Assembly (NCBI RefSeq): GCF_900631955.1
Contig: NZ_UZWD01000040.1
Location: 24,171-88,170 of the forward strand
DNA from: Devosia equisanguinis
Lineage (GTDB): Bacteria > Pseudomonadota > Alphaproteobacteria > Rhizobiales > Devosiaceae
Length of the DNA: 64,000 nucleotides
Reading direction: 5' to 3'
Position 1 is the stretch's first letter. Every line of letters begins with the position of its first letter. Of the stretch, positions 25,773-36,691 are shown piece after piece. The notes below the pieces were generated by a model that saw only the letters and a program-made list of their open reading frames with translations, was not told the origin of the DNA and made no database searches. The position numbers were made by a program, and so were the translations under genes.

Positions 25773-26784
25773 CCAGGCCCAGCCGGATAGCGCTTTCCGC
25801 GGCGGCAAGAATGGCCTCTTCCGGACTGCGATAGGATCGGCCAAGCAGCGCCGCGCCCTTGCGCCCGTCATAGTGCTTCTCGTTGCCGACATCATTGATG
25901 ATTTGACGGACCGGACCGCCGGACAAGGCTAAAAGCCGAACGATCCAATCGGGCACCGTCTTCAGCGTCACGGGGTAGTCGGGATAGGCCCGCCGCAAAA
26001 TGACCGCGACCTCTTTGAAGTGCGTGTAAGGCGAGGTGCACAGATAGCGCTGGCCGATGCTCTCCGGCTTTTGCAGCGCCGCCACATGCATCGCCGCCAC
26101 ATCGCGCACATCGCTGACGGCAAAGCCAATATTGGGCATGGCCGGCGTCGAACCATCGAGCAGGCCCGTGACCATGCCCAAGGAAATGGAGGTGTCGGCG
26201 TCGGTAGCGGGCCCGAGAATGGCGCCGGGATGGATCGTGGTCAGCGCCATCGCATTTGCCTCGGCAAAGGCCCAGGCAGCGCGCTCGGCGCGGGTCTTGC
26301 CGATGCAATAGGCCCAGGAGCGTTTCATGCCATCGAGATCGGTGAAATCGGCTTCGCTATAGGTCCGAATGCCACGATCGTGACCGTGTCCATAACCCAC
26401 GGTAGCGATCGGCGACGTCATGATGACGCGCGTGATACCGGCGGCATGAGCAAAACGCAGCACTCGCTCGGTCCCCTCAACCGCAGGCCGGACCACCACG
26501 GCCGGGTCACGCGGCTCCTCAGCGACGATTGTCGCGGCGACATGCATGACCGCATCGACGTCTGCCATGGCTGCGGACCAACCCGCCTCGGAAAGAAGAT
26601 CGGCGTCGACCAGCTCCAGCTGCCCACCGTGGCCAGGCGCGAGATCGGCGACCGAGGACCAAATCCCAGGCACCTTACCCTGCCCCCGCACCGTACCACG
26701 CACCGAATAGCCGGCGGCAAGCAGCTGTCCGATGAGATGCTTTGCGACGAACCCCGAAGCACCGGTGACCAGAATGCGCTTCAA
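25753..26784 (-). CDS. NAD-dependent epimerase/dehydratase, dihydroflavonol-reductase-like
   Basis: 343 residues of the extended short-chain dehydrogenase family. VTGASGFVAKHLIGQLL binds the dinucleotide; VMTSPIATVG-type Ser (here IMTSPIATVG) and YCIGKTRAE give the catalytic Ser, Tyr and Lys. The C-terminal half (YLCTSPYTHFKEVAVILRRAYPDYPV) resembles dihydroflavonol 4-reductase and cinnamoyl-CoA reductase relatives. The substrate in bacteria is unknown. It is separate from the scp operon and converges on the kinase gene. Confidence 0.82.
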   Translation of the reverse strand: MKRILVTGASGFVAKHLIGQLLAAGYSVRGTVRGQGKVPGIWSSVADLAPGHGGQLELVDADLLSEAGWSAAMADVDAVMHVAATIVAEEPRDPAVVVRPAVEGTERVLRFAHAAGITRVIMTSPIATVGYGHGHDRGIRTYSEADFTDLDGMKRSWAYCIGKTRAERAAWAFAEANAMALTTIHPGAILGPATDADTSISLGMVTGLLDGSTPAMPNIGFAVSDVRDVAAMHVAALQKPESIGQRYLCTSPYTHFKEVAVILRRAYPDYPVTLKTVPDWIVRLLALSGGPVRQIINDVGNEKHYDGRKGAALLGRSYRSPEEAILAAAESAIRLGLVKRKGA

Positions 26785-26811
26785 TCACACCCCCTGCCTA
26801 TTCGGGATCGC

Positions 26812-27339
26812 CTAAAGCCATAGAAAGACATTGGCGAGCAAAAACGCCCCAAGCGCCATGAGTAGCCCACCAGAGACCTTAAACGTCATGCCGTCACCGA
26901 TGCGTCTCGTCTGAGCCGGGTTCTCGGGGTTTTGCAAAATCGAGAATTCTCCTCCGACAACAGCACCCGAACTTCCGCCAGGCAAATCCAATATGACAAG
27001 AGTGGTTTGCTTGTCCCCAAGCAGCTGCACCTTGCCCCGGCACCGCTCCGACAACGACCAACGATCAGATCCATTGTCGGAAAAGAACTGATCCACATGA
27101 TCACAGGGTATCGTAATCCGCCTCAAGGCCTGACGATAACCGCCACCGCTCGTCAGCTCACACTTCTTTTCAACGGACATAATTCGGGCATTTACCGTCG
27201 GCCAGTCCTCACCGATGGTGCCGAAGTAAAACAACCCAGCCCCCACGACCATGAACAAGGCCCCAAAACCCAACAATATCTGGTCAATCCGAAAATTGGA
27301 TAAAATGCTCGGAGAGCCGAATAACCAATATCCCAACAT
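26812..27339 (-). CDS. DUF3592-like membrane protein
   Basis: 175 residues from the ATG at 27339; a longer frame runs into the rplQ terminator and is rejected. Two membrane segments (about 24-43 and 152-172) flank a periplasmic or extracytoplasmic domain that begins EDWPTVNARIMSVEKKC, the usual W-x-x-x-x-x-x-I pattern of DUF3592 proteins, and carries three cysteines (CEL, PCDH, ERCRG). Function unknown. It starts 27 bp from the epimerase gene and lies downstream of the rplQ terminator, in the same direction. Confidence 0.55.
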   Translation of the reverse strand: MLGYWLFGSPSILSNFRIDQILLGFGALFMVVGAGLFYFGTIGEDWPTVNARIMSVEKKCELTSGGGYRQALRRITIPCDHVDQFFSDNGSDRWSLSERCRGKVQLLGDKQTTLVILDLPGGSSGAVVGGEFSILQNPENPAQTRRIGDGMTFKVSGGLLMALGAFLLANVFLWL

Positions 27340-27406
27340 CGCGACCCCACAATCTGCCGTGCACAGATTAGCCACAGAGCGCAAACGAACGCTGAATATT
27401 TCTCGA

Positions 27407-27440
27407 CAAAAAGAAACGGCCCCGGAAACCGGAGCCGTTG
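27407..27440 (-). terminator. rho-independent terminator of the alpha operon (after rplQ)
   Basis: On the minus strand AACGGCTCCGG pairs with CCGGGGCCGTT around a TTT loop, followed by TCTTTTT. It lies 24 bp after the rplQ stop and closes the ribosomal protein supercluster. Confidence 0.9.
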
Positions 27441-27463
27441 AAAAATTCGCAGATAGTGTCGAC

Positions 27464-27886
27464 TTACGCCGCTTCGGCTTCGTCTTCGGTGTACTGCACC
27501 GGACCCGAATCCTGGCCCTTGGCATTGACGTCACGATCAACGAACTCGATCACGGCCAGCGGGGCATTGTCGCCATAGCGGAAGCCGGCCTTCAGGATGC
27601 GGATGTAACCGCCCTGCCGTTCGGCATAACGCGGGCCGAGCACGGCGAAGAGCTTGGCAACCTGGGCCTCGTCACGGATCTGTGCGATGGCCTGGCGGCG
27701 AGCGTGCAGGTCCCCGCGCTTGCCCAGGGTGATGAGCTTCTCGACGATCGGACGCAGGTCCTTGGCCTTGGGAAGCGTGGTAACGATCTGCTCGTGCTTG
27801 ATCAGCGCGGCGGACATGTTGGCAAACATAGCCTTACGGTGAGAAGCGGTTCGGCTGAACTTGCGGCCGCGATTGGCGTGGCGCAT
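27464..27886 (-). CDS. rplQ: 50S ribosomal protein L17
   Basis: 140 residues, starting [20 protein letters not shown] and with [27 protein letters not shown], as L17 proteins do; the acidic C-terminal extension ([10 protein letters not shown]) is typical of alphaproteobacteria. It binds 23S rRNA near the exit tunnel. It is the last gene of the rpsM-rpsK-rpoA-rplQ unit, 31 bp after rpoA, and is followed by a terminator. Confidence 0.98.
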   Translation of the reverse strand: MRHANRGRKFSRTASHRKAMFANMSAALIKHEQIVTTLPKAKDLRPIVEKLITLGKRGDLHARRQAIAQIRDEAQVAKLFAVLGPRYAERQGGYIRILKAGFRYGDNAPLAVIEFVDRDVNAKGQDSGPVQYTEDEAEAA

Positions 27887-27917
27887 GGTAGTCTCCTAAA
27901 ATCTTGGCAGCGCGGGA

Positions 27918-28937
27918 TCAGTAGTGATCTTCGTAGCGCTTGGCGAGGTCATCGATATTCTCGGGCGGCCAATTGTTGACGTCCATCCCGAGATGAAGCC
28001 CCATCTGTGCCAGGACTTCCTTGATTTCGTTGAGCGACTTGCGGCCAAAATTCGGGGTCCGCAGCATCTCGGCTTCCGTCTTCTGGATAAGGTCGCCGAT
28101 ATAGACGATGTTGTCGTTCTTGAGGCAGTTGGCCGAACGGACGGAAAGCTCCAGTTCGTCGACCTTCTTGAGCAGGGCCGGGTTGAAGGCCAGCTCGGGC
28201 ACGGAATCCTGTGCCTTTTCCTTGCTGGGCTCTTCGAAGTTCACGAACACCGACAGCTGGTCCTGCAGAATGCGCGCGGCATAGGCCACGGCATCCTCAG
28301 GCGAGATCGCGCCGTTGGTTTCGACCTGCAGGGTCAGCTTGTCCTTGTCGAGGCTTTCGCCCGCACGGGTCGCATCGACCTTGTAGCTCACGCGGCGAAC
28401 CGGCGAGAACAGCGCATCGACCGGAATATAGCCGATCGGGGCGTCTTCAGGACGGTTCTTGTCAGCCGGGACATAGCCCTTGCCGGTATTGACGGTGAAC
28501 TCGATATTGATCTCGGCGCCATCGTCGAGGTGGCAGATCACCAACTCGGGATTGAGCACTTCGATGTCACCGGAAACCTTGATGTCGCCGGCAGTAACGG
28601 CACCCGGACCCTGACGGGTCAGAGTCAGACGCTTCGGGCCTTCGCCACCCGTCTTGATGGCGATTTCCTTGACGTTCAGCACCAGGTCGGTGATGTCTTC
28701 GCGCACGCCCGGAAGCGACGAGAATTCGTGCAGAATGCCGTCAATCTGGATTGCGGTGACTGCCGCGCCCTGAAGCGACGACAGCAGCACGCGACGCAGG
28801 GCATTGCCCAGGGTAAGACCATAGCCGCGCTCCAGCGGCTCGGCGATAACCGAAGCCACTCGCGCGTCGTCGCTGCCCGAAACAATCTCCAGTTTGGTCG
28901 GCTTGATAAGTTCCTGCCAGTTCCTCTGGATCGTCAC
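27918..28937 (-). CDS. rpoA: RNA polymerase alpha subunit
   Basis: 339 residues. The N-terminal dimerisation domain shows [29 protein letters not shown]; the C-terminal domain from about residue 255 carries [16 protein letters not shown] and [11 protein letters not shown], the helices that contact UP elements and activators. An acidic linker of about 15 residues joins them. It assembles the beta subunits into RNA polymerase and sits between rpsK and rplQ as in most bacteria. Confidence 0.99.
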   Translation of the reverse strand: MTIQRNWQELIKPTKLEIVSGSDDARVASVIAEPLERGYGLTLGNALRRVLLSSLQGAAVTAIQIDGILHEFSSLPGVREDITDLVLNVKEIAIKTGGEGPKRLTLTRQGPGAVTAGDIKVSGDIEVLNPELVICHLDDGAEINIEFTVNTGKGYVPADKNRPEDAPIGYIPVDALFSPVRRVSYKVDATRAGESLDKDKLTLQVETNGAISPEDAVAYAARILQDQLSVFVNFEEPSKEKAQDSVPELAFNPALLKKVDELELSVRSANCLKNDNIVYIGDLIQKTEAEMLRTPNFGRKSLNEIKEVLAQMGLHLGMDVNNWPPENIDDLAKRYEDHY

Positions 28938-29038
28938 GGTATTGTCCTTTCAAAATCGCGGCCCCAAGCAGGCCGCCCGCCGCAAACACAATAGGACTCC
29001 CGACCCATTCAATCGGCCGGGAGCGTATAATGGTCTTG

Positions 29039-29431
29039 TTAGACGCGGCGCCGCTTGCGCGGACGGCAGCCATTGTGCGGAATCGACGTGACGTCACGGA
29101 TCGAGGTGACGTTGAAGCCAGCGGCCTGCAGGGCACGCAGCGCGGACTCACGGCCCGAACCAGGACCGCGCACTTCGACCTCAAGGGTCTTCATGCCGTG
29201 TTCCTGCGCCTTCTTGGCAGCATCTTCGGCCGCAACCTGAGCGGCATAAGGGGTCGACTTACGCGAGCCCTTGAAACCCATCACGCCCGAGGACGACCAG
29301 GAGATCGTGTTGCCCTGCATGTCGGCGATGGTGATCATGGTGTTGTTGAAGGAGGCGTTCACATGTGCGACGCCGGAAGTGATATTCTTGCGCTCTTTAC
29401 GACGAACGCGTGCGACTTCAGCCTTAGCCAT
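29039..29431 (-). CDS. rpsK: 30S ribosomal protein S11
   Basis: 130 residues: [57 protein letters not shown] and the C-terminal [12 protein letters not shown] are canonical S11 blocks. It forms the platform of the small subunit next to the mRNA exit. It follows rpsM after a 154-bp gap that contains a modest GC hairpin at about 29561-29582. Confidence 0.99.
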   Translation of the reverse strand: MAKAEVARVRRKERKNITSGVAHVNASFNNTMITIADMQGNTISWSSSGVMGFKGSRKSTPYAAQVAAEDAAKKAQEHGMKTLEVEVRGPGSGRESALRALQAAGFNVTSIRDVTSIPHNGCRPRKRRRV

Positions 29432-29585
29432 TCTTATCCTCTAGGATATCGGCGCTGCCGTAATACCAGCAGCTCCACCACGGATTTAGCGGTTCAAGCC
29501 CCTTCAGCAACTCTGTCGAGCCACCGAAAAGCCCTGCCCCGCCAAATCCAGTCAAAAACCTGTCCCGCGCCAGGCGGGAACAGAA

Positions 29586-29954
29586 TTACTTCTTCTTGCC
29601 AGCGATCGGCTTTGCCGGACCCTTGCGGGTACGAGCATTGGTGTGGGTACGCTGACCGCGAACCGGCAGACCACGGCGGTGACGAAGACCGCGATAGTTA
29701 CCAAGGTCCATCAGGCGCTTGATGTTCATCGCCACATTGCGGCGAAGATCACCTTCCACGACATAGTCACGGTCGATGGTCTCGCGGATCTGAATGACTT
29801 CAGCGTCAGTCAGCTCGTTCACGCGACGTTCGGCCGGAATGCCAACCTTGGTGCAGATATCCTCAGCGAACTTGTCGCCGATCCCGTGAATATACTGCAG
29901 CGCGATAACCACGCGCTTGTTCGTCGGGATATTGACGCCAGCAATACGAGCCAC
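29586..29954 (-). CDS. rpsM: 30S ribosomal protein S13
   Basis: 122 residues starting [15 protein letters not shown], with YIHGIG, the [19 protein letters not shown] segment and a Lys-rich tail (PIAGKKK) that reaches the P-site tRNA. All S13 features are present. It opens the alpha-type unit 172 bp after adk; the gap shows no gene. Confidence 0.99.
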   Translation of the reverse strand: MARIAGVNIPTNKRVVIALQYIHGIGDKFAEDICTKVGIPAERRVNELTDAEVIQIRETIDRDYVVEGDLRRNVAMNIKRLMDLGNYRGLRHRRGLPVRGQRTHTNARTRKGPAKPIAGKKK

Positions 29955-30126
29955 GTCTGCTCTCCTTCATTCAGCACGCGCCATCCCGGCGGGTGCCCTT
30001 AAACAACAAGGGACCGAATTCGACCCCAACGAATTGGGGAACCGAATCCAGCCCAATGATCCATGAGACTGGTGCGGTTCCTTAAAGACTCGACCAAGCA
30101 GAGTCAACAGCCCTGCCCGGCTCGAC

Positions 30127-30696
30127 TTAGCCTGCAAGCGCGCTCTTGATCGCGCCCGTCACCTCGCCGACCGGCGCCATGCCGTCGACGGGCTTCAGCA
30201 GGCCCTTGGTCGTGTAGTAGGCGACCAGGGGAGCCGTCTGCTCCGAATAGACACCGAGGCGCTTGCGCAGCACTTCCTCGTTGTCATCGGCGCGGGCCCC
30301 ACCCGATTCCTTGGCCCGATTGATGACGCGCTTGACCAGCTCGTCAGCCTCGGCCTTGATCTCGATGACGGCATCGAGGGCAATGCCCTTGTCCGCCAGC
30401 ATGCGATCAAGCGCTTCGGCCTGGGCAATGGTGCGCGGAAAGCCGTCCAGGATGAAACCCGGCTTGCAATCCTCTGCGTCCAGACGCTCCGACACGATGC
30501 CGTTGACAATCACGTCCGAAACCAGGTCACCCCTGTCGACGATAGCCTTGGCCTCGACGCCCAGCGGCGTCTTGGCTGCAATGGCCGCACGAAGGATGTC
30601 ACCGGTGGACAATTGGGGGATGCCATAGGCCTCCACCAAGATTTTTGCCTGTGTACCCTTCCCCGCCCCCGGCGGGCCCAACAGGATCAACCTCAT
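30127..30696 (-). CDS. adk: adenylate kinase, short form
   Basis: 189 residues. Walker [11 protein letters not shown] at the N-terminus, NMP-binding [23 protein letters not shown], and a short LID (the 30-residue zinc lid of long-form enzymes is missing), as usual in alphaproteobacteria. It interconverts ATP, ADP and AMP. The ATG overlaps the secY stop (ATGA), so it is translated after secY in the spc operon. Confidence 0.98.
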   Translation of the reverse strand: MRLILLGPPGAGKGTQAKILVEAYGIPQLSTGDILRAAIAAKTPLGVEAKAIVDRGDLVSDVIVNGIVSERLDAEDCKPGFILDGFPRTIAQAEALDRMLADKGIALDAVIEIKAEADELVKRVINRAKESGGARADDNEEVLRKRLGVYSEQTAPLVAYYTTKGLLKPVDGMAPVGEVTGAIKSALAG

Positions 30697-32030
30697 CGAC
30701 GCTTGCCTCCTCCAAGACGGGATTTCTTCAGCAGCCCTTCATATTGCTGGGCCACCAGATGGCTCTGGATCTGCGTGACAGTATCCAGGGTCACGGTCAC
30801 CATGATCAGGAGCGACGTGCCGCCGATGAACTGGCTCACGGCCAGCTGGCTGAACATCACTTCCGGGATCAGGGCCACCACGGTCAGGTAAATCGCGCCG
30901 ATCACGGTAATACGGGTCAACACGTAATCGATGTGCTGCGCCGTCCGCTCACCCGGACGAATGCCCGGAATGAAACCACCAGACCGCTTCAGATTGTCCG
31001 CCGTTTCCTGCGGATTGAACACGATGGCCGTATAGAAGAACGCGAAGAAGATGATGAAGAAGGCAAACAGCGCCAGATAGAGCGGCTGTCCGCGACCCAG
31101 CAGGGCCGTGATCGTGGTCAGCCATGCCGGAGCATTACCCTGCGCCGCAAACTGCGCGATGGTTGCCGGCAGCAGCAGCAGCGACGAGCCAAAGATCACC
31201 GGGATCACGCCCGAGGTGTTGAGCTTGAGCGGCAGATGCGAGGTGTCACCCTGGAACATCTTGTTGCCGACCTGACGCTTCGGGTACTGGATCAGCAAGC
31301 GGCGCTGAGCGCGTTCGAAGAACACGATCACCGCGATCACCACCAGTGCCAGCACAATCATGCCGATGCCGGCAAAGCCCGGAATGGCGCCAGTACGGGC
31401 CAATTCGAGGGTCTGCGCAATCGTCGCCGGCAGGTTTGCCACGATACCGGCGAAAATAATCAGCGAAATGCCGTTGCCAACACCACGGGCGGTGATCTGC
31501 TCACCCAGCCACATCAGGAACATCGTGCCACCAACCAGGGTGATCACGGTCGAAATGCGGAAGAACCAGCCCGGATTGAGCACCACGCCCTGGCTCGCCT
31601 CTAGACCGACAGCGATGCCATAGGCCTGAACGGCACAGAACACCACGGCCAGGTAGCGGGTGTATTGGTTCATCTTGCGACGACCGGCTTCACCCTCTTT
31701 CTTGAGGGCTTCCAGCTTGGGCGACGCCGTCGCGATCACCTGCACCACGATGGACGCGGTAATGTAGGGAATGAGGTTGAGGGCAAAAATGGCCATACGC
31801 TCGACGGCACCGCCGGCGAACATGTTGAACATGCCCAGAATACCCTGCTGGCTCTGCTCGAACGTCGCGCGGAACGCGTCCGGATCGATGCCTGGCAGCG
31901 GGATATATGTGCCCAAACGATAAATAAGCAGCGCGCCCAGTGTGAACCAGATGCGCTGCTGCAGGGCTTTCGCCTTCGAAAAGGTCGAGAAAGAAAGATT
32001 ACGTGCGAGCTGTTCGGCTGCGGACGCCAT
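30693..32030 (-). CDS. secY: SecY, protein translocase channel subunit
   Basis: 445 residues with ten membrane segments. Conserved parts include [21 protein letters not shown], the plug region after it ([14 protein letters not shown]), [10 protein letters not shown] and the C-terminal [22 protein letters not shown]. It is the pore of the Sec translocon. It lies 137 bp after rplO with a terminator-like hairpin in the gap, and overlaps adk. Confidence 0.99.
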   Translation of the reverse strand: MASAAEQLARNLSFSTFSKAKALQQRIWFTLGALLIYRLGTYIPLPGIDPDAFRATFEQSQQGILGMFNMFAGGAVERMAIFALNLIPYITASIVVQVIATASPKLEALKKEGEAGRRKMNQYTRYLAVVFCAVQAYGIAVGLEASQGVVLNPGWFFRISTVITLVGGTMFLMWLGEQITARGVGNGISLIIFAGIVANLPATIAQTLELARTGAIPGFAGIGMIVLALVVIAVIVFFERAQRRLLIQYPKRQVGNKMFQGDTSHLPLKLNTSGVIPVIFGSSLLLLPATIAQFAAQGNAPAWLTTITALLGRGQPLYLALFAFFIIFFAFFYTAIVFNPQETADNLKRSGGFIPGIRPGERTAQHIDYVLTRITVIGAIYLTVVALIPEVMFSQLAVSQFIGGTSLLIMVTVTLDTVTQIQSHLVAQQYEGLLKKSRLGGGKRR

Positions 32031-32114
32031 TTACATCGCTCCTATGGCCAGGATGCCAGGTGCGCTCGGAGCGCCGGAGGAGCATATATGGGATATGTGC
32101 CACCCAGACGCAAC

Positions 32115-32154
32115 AAACCAAAAGAGCGCACCCGGTCGGGATGACCGCGTGCGC
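32115..32154 (-). terminator. attenuator-like hairpin between rplO and secY
   Basis: On the minus strand GCGCACGCGGTC and GACCGGGTGCGC pair around a short ATCCC-type loop and are followed by TCTTTTGGTTT. It starts about 13 bp past the rplO stop. Because secY and adk must still be expressed, it is better read as a partial terminator or processing site than as a full stop. Confidence 0.6.
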
Positions 32155-32167
32155 CCTGCCGAGTCAA

Positions 32168-32668
32168 TTACTTGGCGTAGGGGGTCTTCTTCCAGGTCTC
32201 TTTGACCGGGATGAGATCGACCTTACCGCCGGCAGCCTCGATGGCAGCGGCAGCGCCCTTGGTCACGTAGTCGACCTTGAAGGTAACCTTCTTGGCCGAG
32301 AAGCCTTCCGAACCGATCAGGCGCACGCCGTCCTTGGGACGACGGATCACGCCAGCTGCAACCAGAGCCGCAGCGTCGATGACGCCCTTGGCATCCAGCT
32401 TGCCGCTGTCGATATAGGCCTGGACGCGGTCGATGCGGACCTGGTTCCAATCCTTGGGGTTCCAAGCATTGAAGCCACGCTTCGGCATACGCATGTGAAG
32501 GGGCATCTGGCCGCCTTCGAAGCCGTTGATGGCGACACCGGCACGGGCCGTCTGGCCCTTGCCGCCGCGACCACCGGTCTTGCCGACACCCGAACCAATG
32601 CCACGGCCGATGCGGACGCGGACCTTGTTGGCGCCGGGATTGTCACGAAGTTCGTTCAAACGGGTCAT
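32168..32668 (-). CDS. rplO: 50S ribosomal protein L15
   Basis: 166 residues: [39 protein letters not shown] at the N-terminus, the G-F-E-G-G-Q-M-P-L motif ([18 protein letters not shown]) and the C-terminal VEAAGGK-like element. A late assembly protein of the large subunit. It follows rpmD after 13 bp. Confidence 0.98.
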   Translation of the reverse strand: MTRLNELRDNPGANKVRVRIGRGIGSGVGKTGGRGGKGQTARAGVAINGFEGGQMPLHMRMPKRGFNAWNPKDWNQVRIDRVQAYIDSGKLDAKGVIDAAALVAAGVIRRPKDGVRLIGSEGFSAKKVTFKVDYVTKGAAAAIEAAGGKVDLIPVKETWKKTPYAK

Positions 32669-32681
32669 TGGTCTGGCTCCC

Positions 32682-32870
32682 TTACTCGCCGACGACGCGG
32701 ACGAGGTGCGGGATCTTGTTGATCATGCCGCGAACTTCCGGCGTATCAACGAGCTCGCGCTCTTTGTTCATCTTGTTCAGCCCGAGACCGATAAGGGTCG
32801 CGCGCTGGCTCTTTTCGCGGCGGATCGGCGAACCGATCTGCTTGACGACGATCGTCTTGTTCTTTGCCAT
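32682..32870 (-). CDS. rpmD: 50S ribosomal protein L30
   Basis: 62 residues beginning [20 protein letters not shown], then [35 protein letters not shown]. Length and pattern are those of bacterial L30. It lies between rpsE and rplO as in the standard spc operon. Confidence 0.97.
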   Translation of the reverse strand: MAKNKTIVVKQIGSPIRREKSQRATLIGLGLNKMNKERELVDTPEVRGMINKIPHLVRVVGE

Positions 32871-32891
32871 AATGCTTCTCCGAGCCTGCTA

Positions 32892-33425
32892 TCAGGCTTC
32901 GACGGCAGCCTCGCCGCGGCGAGCCTGCAGTTCGGAAACCTTGAGGCCGCGACGGGCAGCCACCGAACGGGGGCTGTCAACGCGCTTGAGCGCATCGAAG
33001 GTGGCGCGAACCATGTTGTAGGGATTTGCCGTGCCCTGGGACTTGGCGACGATGTCGTTGATGCCCAGCGTCTCGAAGACGGCGCGCATCGGACCACCGG
33101 CGATGATACCGGTACCCGGAACGGCGGCACGCAGGATCACCTTACCGGCGCCGTGGCGACCGGCCACGTCGTGGTGAAGGGTGCGGGCATCGCGAAGCGG
33201 CACGCGGATCATCTGGCGCTTGGCCTGCTCGGTTGCCTTGCGGATAGCCTCAGGAACTTCACGGGCCTTGCCGTGACCGAAACCGACGCGACCCTTCTGG
33301 TCACCGACAACGACGAGGGCGGCAAAACCAAAGCGACGGCCGCCCTTCACAACCTTGGCCACACGATTGATGTGGACCAGGCGATCGACGAACTCGCTTT
33401 CGCGCTCTTGAACGTCTCTGCTCAT
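32892..33425 (-). CDS. rpsE: 30S ribosomal protein S5
   Basis: 177 residues. The double-stranded-RNA-binding N-terminal half has [30 protein letters not shown], and the C-terminal half shows [22 protein letters not shown] and [14 protein letters not shown]. The spectinomycin loop (VKGGRRF) looks wild type. It helps decoding accuracy. It follows rplR after 21 bp. Confidence 0.99.
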   Translation of the reverse strand: MSRDVQERESEFVDRLVHINRVAKVVKGGRRFGFAALVVVGDQKGRVGFGHGKAREVPEAIRKATEQAKRQMIRVPLRDARTLHHDVAGRHGAGKVILRAAVPGTGIIAGGPMRAVFETLGINDIVAKSQGTANPYNMVRATFDALKRVDSPRSVAARRGLKVSELQARRGEAAVEA

Positions 33426-33446
33426 AATTCTTCTTCCTCGCCGTGG

Positions 33447-33809
33447 TTAGAACTGCAGACCGCCCTCGCGGGCAGCATCTGCAAGGGCCTTGACACGGCC
33501 ATGATAGATATAGGCGCCACGGTCGAAGACCACTTCACCCACGCCGGCCTTGACGCCGCGCTCGGCAATCAACTTGCCAACGGCACTGGCGGCCTCGGCG
33601 TTCGAACCACTCTTGAGAGCGGTGCGCAGATCCTTGTCCAGGGTCGAAGCGGCAGCCAGCGTACGGCCGGATGCGTCGTCGATGATCTGGGCGTAAATAT
33701 TCTTGTCCGAACGGAAAACCGACAGACGGGGACGACCAAAGGCACGAGCCTTGAGCGCCTTGCGGACACGGGCCTTGCGGCGCTCCGCGCCCTTTGCAGA
33801 AATTGCCAT
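33447..33809 (-). CDS. rplR: 50S ribosomal protein L18
   Basis: 120 residues: basic N-terminus ([37 protein letters not shown]) and C-terminal [27 protein letters not shown]18 carries 5S rRNA into the large subunit. It follows rplF after 12 bp. Confidence 0.98.
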   Translation of the reverse strand: MAISAKGAERRKARVRKALKARAFGRPRLSVFRSDKNIYAQIIDDASGRTLAAASTLDKDLRTALKSGSNAEAASAVGKLIAERGVKAGVGEVVFDRGAYIYHGRVKALADAAREGGLQF

Positions 33810-33821
33810 TTCCGGCGCTCC

Positions 33822-34355
33822 TTACTTCTTCTTGCCTTCTTTGCGGAAGACCTGCTCGCCCGCGTAACGCACGCCCTTGCCCTTGTAGGGCTCGGGGGGA
33901 CGCCAGCTGCGGATCTCGGCCGCAACCTGACCGACCTGCTGCTTATCGGTGCCGGTAACGACGATCTCAGTCGGCACGGGCACAGCGAGGGTGATACCCT
34001 GAGGAGCCTGATAGATCACTTCATGGCTGAAGCCCAGCGACAGCTTGACGTCCTTGCCCTGCATTGCAGCGCGGTAACCGACGCCCTGGATGGCGAGCTT
34101 CTTCTCGAAGCCGGCGCTCACCCCGGTGACCAGATTCTGGATCAGCGCGCGGGTGGTGCCCCAGGCAGCGCGAGCCTCACGGGTGTCGTTGGCAGGGGTG
34201 ATGACGATGCCATCGGCGCCCTGCTCTACATTGACGATATCCATGAGCGTGAGGCTCAGTTCGCCCTTCGGGCCCTTGGCGCTCACGACACGACCATTGA
34301 TCGTGACCGTAACGCCATTTACCGGGGCCACCGGTTTCTTGCCAGTACGTGACAT
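33822..34355 (-). CDS. rplF: 50S ribosomal protein L6
   Basis: 177 residues, starting [19 protein letters not shown] and ending with [24 protein letters not shown], which is the L6 signature near the sarcin-ricin loop. [29 protein letters not shown] is also typical. It follows rpsH after 47 bp. Confidence 0.99.
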   Translation of the reverse strand: MSRTGKKPVAPVNGVTVTINGRVVSAKGPKGELSLTLMDIVNVEQGADGIVITPANDTREARAAWGTTRALIQNLVTGVSAGFEKKLAIQGVGYRAAMQGKDVKLSLGFSHEVIYQAPQGITLAVPVPTEIVVTGTDKQQVGQVAAEIRSWRPPEPYKGKGVRYAGEQVFRKEGKKK

Positions 34356-34402
34356 ATTGATTCCTTGAGTAATCGTCTTGCCGATCTTCTAAGCCGGGTG
34401 GC

Positions 34403-34801
34403 TTAGAAGACGCGGCAGAGTACCTCGCCACCCACATTGGCAGCCTTGGCTTCGTGGTCGGCCATCACGCCCTTCGGCGTAGACAGGATCGACACACCCA
34501 GACCATTGGCAACCTGTGGAATATTCTTCACCGACGCATAGACGCGGCGGCCGGGACGGGAAACGCGCTCGATGGTGCGGATCACGCCTTCATTTTCCGA
34601 ATACTTAAGTTCGATTTCGTACTCGGCAGCACCGTTCTCGAACTTGGTCTCCGAATAGCCGCGGATGAAACCCTCGGACTGGAGAACATCCAGCACACGA
34701 CCACGAAGGGTCGACGCCGGCGTCGTAACGGAATTCTTGCGACGCTCCTGAGCGTTGCGGATGCGAGTCAGCATATCGCCGATGGGATCGGAAAAGCTCA
34801 T
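34403..34801 (-). CDS. rpsH: 30S ribosomal protein S8
   Basis: 132 residues: [26 protein letters not shown] at the N-terminus and the C-terminal [20 protein letters not shown] block, both canonical. In E. coli S8 represses the spc operon by binding its mRNA near rplE; whether this holds here cannot be told from sequence. It follows rpsN after 13 bp. Confidence 0.99.
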   Translation of the reverse strand: MSFSDPIGDMLTRIRNAQERRKNSVTTPASTLRGRVLDVLQSEGFIRGYSETKFENGAAEYEIELKYSENEGVIRTIERVSRPGRRVYASVKNIPQVANGLGVSILSTPKGVMADHEAKAANVGGEVLCRVF

Positions 34802-34814
34802 CTCTAGTTTCTCC

Positions 34815-35120
34815 TTACCAGCTCGACTTCACCAGACCCGGGATCAAACCCAGGTTGCCCAGCTGACGCAGGGCAATACGGCTCATCTTGAGCTTGCGAT
34901 AGTAACCACGCGGACGACCCGACACTTCGCAACGGTTGCGAATGCGGACCTTGGCCGAGTTGCGCGGCAGCTCAGCCAGCTTGAGGCTGGCCTTGAAGCG
35001 CTCTTCGATCGGCGCTTCCTGGTTCTTGATGGTGGCCTTGAGAGCAGCGCGCTTGTCGCCAAACTGCTTCGCCAGGGCGGCACGCTTCTTGTTCTTTTCG
35101 ATGGAGCTGGTCTTTGCCAT
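34815..35120 (-). CDS. rpsN: 30S ribosomal protein S14, zinc-free form
   Basis: 101 residues, the long type of S14. The region that holds four cysteines in the short zinc type has only one ([27 protein letters not shown]), so this is the zinc-independent form. Ends with [12 protein letters not shown] as usual. It follows rplE after 30 bp. Confidence 0.98.
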   Translation of the reverse strand: MAKTSSIEKNKKRAALAKQFGDKRAALKATIKNQEAPIEERFKASLKLAELPRNSAKVRIRNRCEVSGRPRGYYRKLKMSRIALRQLGNLGLIPGLVKSSW

Positions 35121-35150
35121 ATCCTGATCCTTTATCCCTTCCCTATCCGC

Positions 35151-35708
35151 TTACTGGCGGAAGGGGAAGTTGAAAGCCTTGAGAAGCGCACGCGCCTCAT
35201 CATCGTTCTTGGCCGTCGTGGCAACCACGATGTCCATGCCCCAAACCTGATCGATCTGATCGTAGTTGATTTCGGGGAAGATGATGTGTTCCTTGATGCC
35301 GAAGGCATAGTTGCCACGGCCGTCAAAGGCGTTCGGGTTGAGGCCACGGAAGTCGCGGACGCGCGGCAGGGCGATGTTCACCAGGCGGTCCAGGAATTCA
35401 TACATACGGGCCTTGCGCAGGGTCACCTTGACACCCAGCGGCATGTTCTCGCGAACCTTGAAGCCTGCGATGGACTTGCGCGCATGGGTGATAACGGGCT
35501 TCTGGCCCGCAATCTTCTGCAGCTCGTCAGCAGCCGACTTCACCTTCTTGGTGTCGTTGACAGCTTCACCAACGCCGATGTTCAGGACGATCTTGTCCAG
35601 GCGCGGCAATTCCATGACGTTCTTGTAGGCAAACTGCTCACGCAGGGCCGCCTTGATCGTCTGGTCGTATTCGGTCCGGAGACGCGGAACGTAAGCGGTC
35701 TCAGCCAT
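35151..35708 (-). CDS. rplE: 50S ribosomal protein L5
   Basis: 185 residues. [32 protein letters not shown] and [33 protein letters not shown] are diagnostic for L5, which binds 5S rRNA and contacts P-site tRNA. The start overlaps the end of rplX by 8 bp, indicating coupled translation. Confidence 0.99.
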   Translation of the reverse strand: MAETAYVPRLRTEYDQTIKAALREQFAYKNVMELPRLDKIVLNIGVGEAVNDTKKVKSAADELQKIAGQKPVITHARKSIAGFKVRENMPLGVKVTLRKARMYEFLDRLVNIALPRVRDFRGLNPNAFDGRGNYAFGIKEHIIFPEINYDQIDQVWGMDIVVATTAKNDDEARALLKAFNFPFRQ

Positions 35709-36012
35709 CGATCTGATCTCCGGTGGTCTTGGCGACGCGGGACTTCACGCCGTCCTTGATCTGGAAACCGACGCGGGTCGGCTTGCCCTGAGCGTCGGCA
35801 ACTGCCAGGTTCGACAGGTGGATCGGCGCTTCCTTGGTGAAGATGCCGGCGTCCTGTGATGCAGTCTGCTTCTGGTGACGACGGACCAGGTTGATACCCT
35901 GGACGATCGCGCGGGTTTCGGTCGGGATGACGGACAGGACCTGACCGGTCTTGCCCTTGTCCTTGCCGGCCAGGACGACGACCTTGTCGCCCTTCTTAAT
36001 CTTGGCGGCCAT
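35701..36012 (-). CDS. rplX: 50S ribosomal protein L24
   Basis: 103 residues with an N-terminal KOW motif ([21 protein letters not shown]) and [19 protein letters not shown]24 begins large-subunit assembly. Its ATG shares one base with the rplN stop (TAATG). Confidence 0.98.
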   Translation of the reverse strand: MAAKIKKGDKVVVLAGKDKGKTGQVLSVIPTETRAIVQGINLVRRHQKQTASQDAGIFTKEAPIHLSNLAVADAQGKPTRVGFQIKDGVKSRVAKTTGDQIDG

Positions 36013-36380
36013 TACAGCACCTCTGGGGCAAGCGAGATGATCTTCATGTGGTTCTTGGCGCGGAGTTCGCGCGGAACCGGTCCGAAGATACGGGTGCCGA
36101 TCGGCTCCTTCTGATTGTTCAGAAGAACGGCGGCGTTCTTGTCGAAACGAATGACGGTGCCATCGGCCCGGCGGATGTCGGTTGCGGTGCGAACCACAAC
36201 AGCCTTCATCACCTGGCCCTTCTTAACGCGGCCGCGCGGAATAGCGTCCTTGACCGAAACGACGATAATGTCGCCGACCGAGGCGTATTTACGATGCGAA
36301 CCGCCCAGCACCTTGATGCACATGACTCGCTTGGCGCCGGAATTATCGGCGACGTCGAGATTGGACTGCATCTGGATCAT
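36012..36380 (-). CDS. rplN: 50S ribosomal protein L14
   Basis: 122 residues: [28 protein letters not shown], the A-x-V-V-R-T motif (KAVVVRT), and C-terminal [20 protein letters not shown]. This is the first gene of the spc operon, 65 bp after rpsQ. Confidence 0.99.
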   Translation of the reverse strand: MIQMQSNLDVADNSGAKRVMCIKVLGGSHRKYASVGDIIVVSVKDAIPRGRVKKGQVMKAVVVRTATDIRRADGTVIRFDKNAAVLLNNQKEPIGTRIFGPVPRELRAKNHMKIISLAPEVL

Positions 36381-36445
36381 GACTGGATGCCTTCTAGTTG
36401 GACCGGCTGCACCGTCATCCGGCGCGCCGACCTGAATTGTTTCTC

Positions 36446-36679
36446 TTACGCAGACGGAACAAGCGCCCAGCGCTTGTTCTTACTGATCGGCGCGGTTTCC
36501 TCGATCCACACGGTCTGACCGACCTTTGCCACATTATTTTCATCATGGGCGTGGTACTTCTTGGAACGACGCACGGTCTTCTTCAGAAGCGGATGAGTGA
36601 AACGGCGCTCGACGCGAACCACGATGGTCTTGTCATTGGCGTCGGAGACCACAGTCCCCTGCAAAACGCGCTTTGGCAT
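36446..36679 (-). CDS. rpsQ: 30S ribosomal protein S17
   Basis: 77 residues: [47 protein letters not shown], then the [19 protein letters not shown] block. A primary binder of 16S rRNA. Last gene of the S10 operon, 12 bp after rpmC. Confidence 0.98.
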   Translation of the reverse strand: MPKRVLQGTVVSDANDKTIVVRVERRFTHPLLKKTVRRSKKYHAHDENNVAKVGQTVWIEETAPISKNKRWALVPSA

Positions 36680-36691
36680 GGGTTTTATTCC

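Noticed and set aside
30127..32030. Missing rpmJ as a sign of deletion in the spc operon
   Set aside because: Alphaproteobacteria normally encode L36 elsewhere, so its absence between secY/adk and rpsM is expected.
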